Positions 58,100 to 64,000 of a DNA stretch of 64,000 bases are shown piece after piece. Source of the stretch: Chaenocephalus aceratus (Eukaryota > Chordata > Actinopteri > Perciformes > Channichthyidae); NCBI GenBank assembly GCA_023974075.1, contig CM043796.1:22436927-22500926 (forward strand), in the 5' to 3' direction. The first letter of the stretch is position 1; every line of letters starts with the position of its first letter. The notes below the pieces were generated by a model that worked only from the letters and a program-made list of their open reading frames with translations, searched no databases and was not told the DNA's origin. The translations under genes and the position numbers were made by a program.

Positions 58100-59700
58100 C
58101 TAGTGTTAACGAAAATGTTGCACTCACCCACACAGGGTCGGGTTGTAACGGAATAGATGTAACGGCGTTACGTAATCAGAAATACAAAAAATCATGTATA
58201 TTTCAGCGGGCGTTACATTTGGAAACGAGTAATCTGAGTCAGTTACTTTCGTAAACCTGAAGTGAATACTTATTGGAACTATTGGTTGAGAAGTTTCCTC
58301 ACAAAATGTAATATTCATTACCAGCAGAACCGTGAGCACACTGCACAGCGCGCAGCGTGTCTGTAAACGAGAGATGCAGCGTGTCCGTGAGACCCCCCCG
58401 CACGCAGATGAGAGAGAGAGAGTTCTCTTTCAAAATATTTGAAAGGTAGAAACGGAGATGGTTAGATAAAACGTGGAAGATAACGTTTATGTAGCATTTA
58501 TTTATTGTCGAAATGATGACATTTATAACGGGATCAAATCAAGTGAATGGCCTGCGAATGTATAGGGCAAGTGACTGGAAAAAAAAGAAAGTTATTACAT
58601 CGTTTCAGATAATAAATAATAATGATAATTCATTCTATTTAGGGGCGCCTTTCAAAGCACCCAAGGACACCTTACAATGCATAACATATTCCAAGGAAAG
58701 GTTCTAAGACTGTACAAGAATGCAGTATGGGTGAGTTTTACGTGTGGTGCAGATGAGAGCTGTCCAGAATGACACTAAGATGTCGTGTTGTGCTCTTGAT
58801 AAAACGGTAAATACGTGTCTCCCGTTCACCAAAACATACCCATCTGTTATGAAAAAGAAAGTATTCCAAAGAAAGAAGAAGAGAGAAGAAGAGAAAGAAG
58901 AGAAGAAGAAGAGAGAAGAAGAAGAAGAAGAAGAAGAAAGAAGAAGAAGAAGAAGAAGAGAAGAAGAAGAAGAAAGAAGAAGAAAGAAGAAGAAGAAGAA
59001 GAAGAAAGGAACCCGGAAGTATTCTAAAAGTAATCTGCCAAAAATCTGGCCCACCCTAAAGTACATTTCTGCTTACGCTACTGTTTTTTTTTGCGAGCAA
59101 CGTGACCAACAACCAATCACATGAAGCTCTTGCCCCCGAGATACAAAGCAATAGCAATGTTAAAACGAAGTAAACTGAAAAAAAAAAAAACTCCAACAGG
59201 CAAAAACCTACCAGTTTCACCCACTGTCTCTGCCCCCTCCCTCCATGCCTCGCTCCTCTGGTTTGTATCCCGGTAGATGAACAGAGACCGATCATTCAGC
59301 ACCGGGTGATTCACTACCGCTATAATGAATTTTCCCTCCATTTTTCGGAATATGAGGTAATGACCTGCGTAGTCTCTCCCAGCATACACGCGGTTTGACT
59401 GGCTAGCGCTTATACTGGCAGATTTGCATAAACGGGATTTCATTGGCTGACGCTTCTGCCGAGGCGCCAACAAAATTGAACATTGCTCAACTTTTGAAGC
59501 GAGCAACGCCAGCAACGCTCCACGTCGCTTCCCAAAATACAGTCCTGCTAAAAGTGACGTCACCCTATTCAAAATGAATGGGCAGAAGCGTTGGAAGCTT
59601 TAACGCGCGCCACCGTGTGGACGGGCCGTCACAGTAGCTCTGCGCCAGAAACCTCGTGCAGGAAGAAAAAAAAAATAATAATAATTGGAATATCACCCCT
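58100..59700. other. repeat-derived insert in the Ngaro element
   Basis: No coding gene. Contains a sequence with GTAACGGCGTTACG near 58161, a GAA array (58858-59010), and, at 59440-59640, a segment ending GCGCGCCACCGTGTGGACGG that looks like the end of a MITE. I could not pair ends, so the number of inserts is unknown. Confidence 0.4.
58858..59010. repeat. (GAA)n-rich microsatellite
   Basis: GAA repeats with GAGA interruptions over about 150 bp. Frames through it give Glu/Lys/Arg repeats and are artefacts. Confidence 0.93.
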
Positions 59701-59759
59701 CCACTCCCATTATCATCCCTCAGCTAGCAGCTGCGCTATCTACTCACCCAGATTCCGTG

Positions 59760-60440
59760 TTCGTTGACTATCTCTGTCAGGGCTCTCCCAAGGCTTCAGG
59801 GTAGGGGTCCTCCCATCTCCCACAGTGACTTTCGTAGCAAGAAACTTACAGTCAGCCGCTAAAGAACCCAACATAGTTTCCCAGCTCATCGACAAAGAAC
59901 TTCTCAAAGGATATATAATCTGCCCTTTTAGCTCCTCCCCCTTCTCAGTGTTCCGTTCAAATCCCATCGGAATAAGCCACACGTAAATAAAAGGCTGATT
60001 TTCGATCTGTCCGCTCCCCGCTCCGGCCATTCAGCAGCGTCAATAGCATCATCCCTCCAGATCAGTTCTCCCTTCACCATGCCTCAGTGGATAATGCAAT
60101 AAAGATGATCAAGTTCACAGGGCACGGAGCTCGGCTCTCCAAAGCGGACATTACCGATGCCTTCAACATCATCCCCATTCATCCGTCTCAGTGGAATTCG
60201 TTCGGTATTAAGTGGGAGTTCAAACTCTATTTTCGCAGAAGCAGCCCCTGCATCTTCAATTCCTTCTCGGAAGCGCTCTGCTGGATCCTGCTGAATCCCG
60301 CTGAACATCGTCAGAATCCCCTCCGTCCTTCACCTACTGGACGACTCCTCCCCATAGACCCGCCACAGGACAGCTCAGGGATCTTACTGGCCAAGCTTAA
60401 ACACTGCTTCAGGAGTTAGGTGTCCCTCTCTCCAAAGAGA
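59760..60440 (+). pseudogene. Ngaro reverse transcriptase, frameshifted
   Basis: Recognisable pieces: INPIGI-like region near 59965, then VDNAIKMIKFTGHG and ARLSKADITDAFNIIPIHPS with the first catalytic Asp (near 60085-60190), and SVLHLLDDSS near 60325-60350, in another frame, where the (Y/L)LDD catalytic motif is expected. Several frame changes and missing codons between them make it non-functional. The pattern ADITDAFNIIPIHP is typical of DIRS-order RTs. Confidence 0.75.
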
Positions 60441-60442
60441 AA

Positions 60443-60900
60443 ATGTTAGGTCCCAACACACGCTTAGAGTTCTTAAGCATCATCCTTGACTCCATAGACA
60501 TGAAGGCGTCTCTCCCCTCCGACAAATTGCAGCGCATCCGGGACATCACCAAGTCATACTGCGAGCAACACGTTATCAAAAACAACAGTTGCTCTCCCTT
60601 CTCGGACACCTCAACTTCGCCATGCATGTCATCCCCCAGGGGCGCTCGTTCATCTCCCGCCTCCTGGACGCAGCATCAGCGGTCGACAAACTCCATGACT
60701 GCGTTTTCTTAGACGAAGGCTGCCGCTCAGACCTACATTTCTGGTCCCTCCTGCTCGCCCACTGGAACGGAGTTACTTTCTTTTACGATGACCTCGTGCG
60801 TTCCTCTGACTCAATGAGGTTCTTCACGGATGCCGCCCCATCCGTGGGTTTTGGGGGTTTCTTCCAGGGAGAGTGGTTCGCAGGGTCATGGCCCCTGTCA
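60443..60900 (+). pseudogene. Ngaro RT thumb and RNase H
   Basis: Motifs: LGPNTRLEFLSIILDSIDMK, LLSLLGHLNFAMHVIPQGRS, FISRLLDAASAVDKLHD, then the RNase H start with Asp in SMRFFTDAAPSVGFGGFFQG and WFAGSWPLS. Two frames are needed because of an indel near 60580. The sequence jumps from WP directly to the recombinase near 60890, so most of the RNase H and the N-terminal recombinase domain are deleted. Confidence 0.75.
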
Positions 60901-61190
60901 ATTTCTACCTCAAGCAAGTTCTCATTAAATCCGGCCTATCACCTATATCATACCCGGGAAATTCCTTCAGGATAGGTGCAGCCACCTCTGCTGCTAATCA
61001 AGGTCTCTCTACCTCATCCCTACAACAACTAGGACGGTGGTCCTCCTCCGCCTTCACAACCTACATTCGCCCAGACATCAGCGCCGTACTGGCTTCCCAA
61101 GATCTCTCAGACCCTAACTATGGTATCTATGCATATAACTGGTGGTGGCTCATAAACACATTCACAAGTATACATGTCTCACTAAGGTAC
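60873..61190 (+). pseudogene. Ngaro tyrosine recombinase, C-terminal catalytic part
   Basis: The frame contains GNSFRIGAATSAANQGLSTS, with the second catalytic Arg (the usual preceding His is Asn here), then LQQLGRWSSSAFTTYIRPD with the conserved Trp and the nucleophile Tyr. SFRIGAAT...LGRW...Y is the signature of Ngaro and Crypton recombinases; the linked RT points to Ngaro. The first catalytic Arg and N-terminal domain are missing. Confidence 0.82.
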
Positions 61191-61435
61191 CTGATATTCA
61201 AACTGCATTCCTGTCCTAATTCCGCGGGCCCCGCCCACAGGGAATAATGTCTCGTCTCACGCTGCTGCAACTACATGTAACGGGCTTCATCTCCGGCACA
61301 CAGGTATTTCATTCCCAGGCCTTGCTCAAACGTATCGGTGTAAAATGTATTTCCTGCAGTCAGGCGTGGACTCGGGCCACCGTACACCCCCGTGTCAGTT
61401 ACAAAACAAAGGAAAGAAAGAAAGAGTAAAGAAAA

Positions 61436-61439
<4 letters not shown>

Positions 61440-61470
<31 letters not shown>
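61440..61470. repeat. (TA)n microsatellite
   Basis: A pure TA run of about 30 bp between two copies of a GTCAGGCGTGG-bearing segment. Confidence 0.93.
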
Positions 61471-61471
<1 letters not shown>

Positions 61472-61961
61472 CCTGCGAAGTCAGGCGTGGCGGAAGGCCA
61501 CCGTACACTTCGGTGTCGTGGACGTTGGGCCACCGTTACAAAACGAAACCGCTCGCTCCTCGGCGTAGTCAAGCCCTGCTGGCCAGGCATGCGACCCGCA
61601 GGTCGTTTTCAGGTAAGACCGGCACTGATTTCGGCAGTCAGAGTCTCAGCATGACCCGTAAGCTCCGGCAGTGATTCCGGCACTATGTCGCTCATATACG
61701 TGTTAATCTATTATCTTTCCTTCCCAGATCACCAGTCACCCCACAAGGTAAGCAACTCAGTTCATCTCAGTATTTCATACTTCACTGGTTTTGGGGATTT
61801 CATCGGAGCGGTGCTTTCCCTCCTAAATGATTATCCTGCAAACCGGGGCCTAATCGCCAAACACCATTACATTCTCCTGTTGTATTATCATGGCAATCAT
61901 TTCATTCATATGACGTGTAAACAATAAATATGTAATTCTTACATCACGTCTCTCCGGTTTG

Positions 61962-61986
61962 AAATGAAGCTTAGCGCAAGTTCAAT
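61962..61986 (+). repeat. 25-bp direct repeat, right copy
   Basis: Identical to 53033-53057. Candidate A2 part of an Ngaro split direct repeat. Confidence 0.8.
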
Positions 61987-62216
61987 TAAAACTGCGGTCA
62001 CAGACGTGCACGCAGTTGTGGGCGGGCCTTCGCGTCCGAGCGCCTGTAGGGGAGGGTCGCCGGTCGTCCCGGCGTCAAGCAGATGCGCGCGTGTCCTCCG
62101 AAATGAGCCGTTCGTAATTTTTCAAACGTGCGCGTCCCGGACTCCCAGGTCTTCCGGCAGCGACTGGGAAACGTATGTGGGCTCGCCGCCTCGAAGGAAA
62201 ACACATTTCTGTAAAG

Positions 62217-63292
62217 CAGGGGTGGGGAACCTCCGGCCCCCGGGCCGTATACGGCCCGCGAGACAATTTGATACGGCCCTCGAGGTAACACACGCAAAAA
62301 AGAAAAAAAAATTAAGAAATCTAGACCGCAAAATATGTAACAAGCGAGTACCTGTTTTTCCTGGGCAAGGTCAGGGTCCTTGAACACAACACGAGCCTAA
62401 CGTGTCATCACGTGGTATATGTCTCCTCCGACAGGGGTTTAGAGCTGCCGGAGAGCAGAGCACCAGAACGCCGCTCCGGGCCGGGACTTCACAAATGTCA
62501 GTAGCCATAAGGAGCCGTACACATGCCGCAGTTTTTGCGTGGCTGTGTCTTTAGTTGAAAGCCCAGTGGCGATCTGTTGATCTGTCATACTGATCATACA
62601 GTCGATAACTTTGTTGTTATTAGCATCTGGTTAGCTAGCTATGCTAACGAATATAAGAAGCTTTTTCTACTACTAGTGAGGTAAAGGCACATCTTTATAT
62701 GATCATTATAGTTGTAAAAAAATAAGAGAATACAGTAAATGGGTAAAAATACTATATGACAGTAAAAAAAAGTTATTAATAAAACAAGAATACAGTTTGA
62801 AAAGGGGAGTGATTTGTAAAATATCCATAAAGAAAAAGAAAATCTGCTTCCAGTTCTGTTTCATATGGGTGCTGAGAGAGGTTTCCATAGATTTCCTAAT
62901 GTTGCTCTCAAAGTGCACCAAACTTCAACATTTAAAAAAAAATCTTCCCGGGGGAACATGCCCCGAGCCCAGACCCCCCTAGAGGGGGTTAGGTCCCCCC
63001 CCCCCACTTAAATCATGTTCACATGGATAAGAAACTAAATTTCACACATCTTGTGTCCATATATTTCTGTTTTGGTGGCCATGCCACAACCGTGCACGTG
63101 CATGCATGCGCGAATCATGGTAAAATATCTGGATTAAGAGGTTGCTTTTTCTTTGCACAGCATGAAAGAAAGGCCAAATGAATGGGCTTTGATTTTAGTA
63201 TTTTTAAGCAGACGTCAATAATTTGTACGGCCCTCGGAGGATGTTGAAAACATTGAAATGGCCCTTGAGAGGAAAAAGGTTCCCCACCCCTG
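62217..63292. mobile_element. hAT-type non-autonomous element with perfect 8-bp target duplication
   Basis: CTGTAAAG at 62209-62216 is repeated at 63293-63300. The element starts CAGGGGTGGGGAACCTCCGG and ends AGGTTCCCCACCCCTG, a 14-bp inverted terminus. Subterminal blocks ATACGGCCC and GTACGGCCC repeat near each end. No transposase remains. The segment 62800-63010 is shared with the hAT element at 8698-9782. Confidence 0.94.
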
Positions 63293-63300
63293 CTGTAAAG

Positions 63301-64000
63301 GCTCGTCGACGATCGATTATCGCGGAGGCTGTCTGTCTGGAACCCCGAGCCTGTTTTTCAGGTTTCAGGCTCGAAAATGACATTCCCAGAACAAATGACC
63401 CATAACTTCACTTCTAAAAGGTTTATATGAATTTTATCAAATCAAGGTTACATCTGTGAGTTGGATGTAGAAGTGTCAGAATCAATATAGATTGCTCTGT
63501 GTCAGAGTAAATTCAGATGGAACATAGCAAAAAAATGTAAATTCCTGTCTCCGCCTAAAGAAAACCCATTACTTATAGTGAAGACCAACCTTGAATGATG
63601 GGTTAGTAGCCTAAAAGCTTTAGGAATCCAAAGTATAACATAATAAGTACCCTGTATCAAGATTTAGGCAAAACAAGTGACATTTGACCTTTTTAGAGAG
63701 GTTTATGAAAATAAAGTCCAGGCGGAATAAGCTTTGGGCACATTTGACCTTTTTCAGGTACCAGACTATACAAATCATTGTTACATTGAATCATCACTAT
63801 AGGTATTCATTCCACCCAAAACAACAACAAAAATATTTAAAAAAAAAATAATTATATATATATATATATTGTTGTATGTGTGAGTGTGTGTACTATGTGT
63901 AGGTGTAGCTGTGTGTGTAGCTGTGTGGGGATGTGTGTATGTACCAACGCACTATACAATAAACTACACTGTAGGTCATTGTGTGTAAGTGTACTTGCAC
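63301..64000. other. gene-free sequence
   Basis: AT-rich; an A/T run and a short TA repeat at 63835-63870 are followed by GT-rich sequence to 63945. Confidence 0.6.

Larger units (their letters stand above)
53033..61986 (+). mobile_element. Ngaro-type tyrosine-recombinase retrotransposon, interrupted
   Basis: Plus-strand order: gag-like ORF (53299 onward), RT (about 59760-60420), RNase H (about 60590-60900), tyrosine recombinase (about 60900-61190). A perfect 25-bp direct repeat (AAATGAAGCTTAGCGCAAGT and 5 more bases) occurs at 53033-53057 and 61962-61986, which may be part of the split direct repeats that Ngaro elements carry. The element is opened by the Harbinger insertion at 53587-57979 and by further repeat sequence at about 58100-59700. 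Exact ends are uncertain. Confidence 0.65.
61191..62208. other. 3' region of the Ngaro element and flank, no gene
   Basis: Contains a twice-repeated GTCAGGCGTGG motif (61359 and 61480), a TA microsatellite (61440-61470) and the right 25-bp repeat. No coding sequence recognised. Confidence 0.5.

Noticed and set aside
58704..59124. Lys/Arg/Glu-rich or Phe/Ser-rich proteins
   Set aside because: Translations of the GAA-rich array on both strands.

Overview
This is a stretch of vertebrate, almost certainly teleost fish, nuclear DNA with no host protein-coding, rRNA or tRNA gene that I can recognise. The evidence for a fish is the combination of DIRS and Ngaro tyrosine-recombinase retrotransposons, a Harbinger element with a Myb-like gene, a THAP-bearing Kolobok-type element, piggyBac and hAT non-autonomous elements, an L1/Tx1-like LINE, an L2 LINE with a pentanucleotide tail, and long CA/GT microsatellites. 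Almost every coding signal belongs to a transposable element, and nearly all are broken by frameshifts, stops or deletions.

Layout, left to right. 1-10500: unique-looking AT-rich DNA with a 2.4-kb piggyBac-like element (2301-4744), a 1.1-kb piggyBac derivative with an expanded poly-Asp tract (5472-6554) and a hAT element with an 8-bp target duplication (8698-9782). 10500-21416: an L1-like LINE on the plus strand whose ORF2 is split by a 5.1-kb DIRS element on the minus strand (12382-17509), followed by a DIRS gag fragment joined to a Ty3/gypsy pol fragment. 23989-31644: a TA-flanked MITE, a solo LTR, a hAT MITE, a 5'-truncated L2 LINE with a (TTGCC)n tail, and a second piggyBac derivative sitting inside a hAT end. 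34759-38660: a Kolobok-type element (TTAA duplications, THAP domain) whose THAP coding sequence is split by a 2.46-kb foldback element with about 0.85-1.06-kb inverted arms and 4-bp CCGG duplications. 41267-47372: a second, nearly complete DIRS element (gag remnant, RT, RNase H, tyrosine recombinase, inverted terminal repeats and internal complementary region), carrying a solo LTR. 53033-61986: an Ngaro-type element (gag, RT, RNase H, recombinase) interrupted by a two-gene Harbinger element (53587-57979) and other repeats. 62217-63292: another hAT element with a perfect 8-bp duplication.

The genes work only as transposon machinery. The nesting gives relative ages: DIRS after L1; foldback after Kolobok; solo LTR after the second DIRS; Harbinger after Ngaro; piggyBac after hAT after L2. 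The best candidates for something not described before are the foldback element with a conserved short reading frame repeated in its arms, and the element-borne microsatellites of the piggyBac pair. All family names come from motifs and end structures read by eye; no database search was possible.
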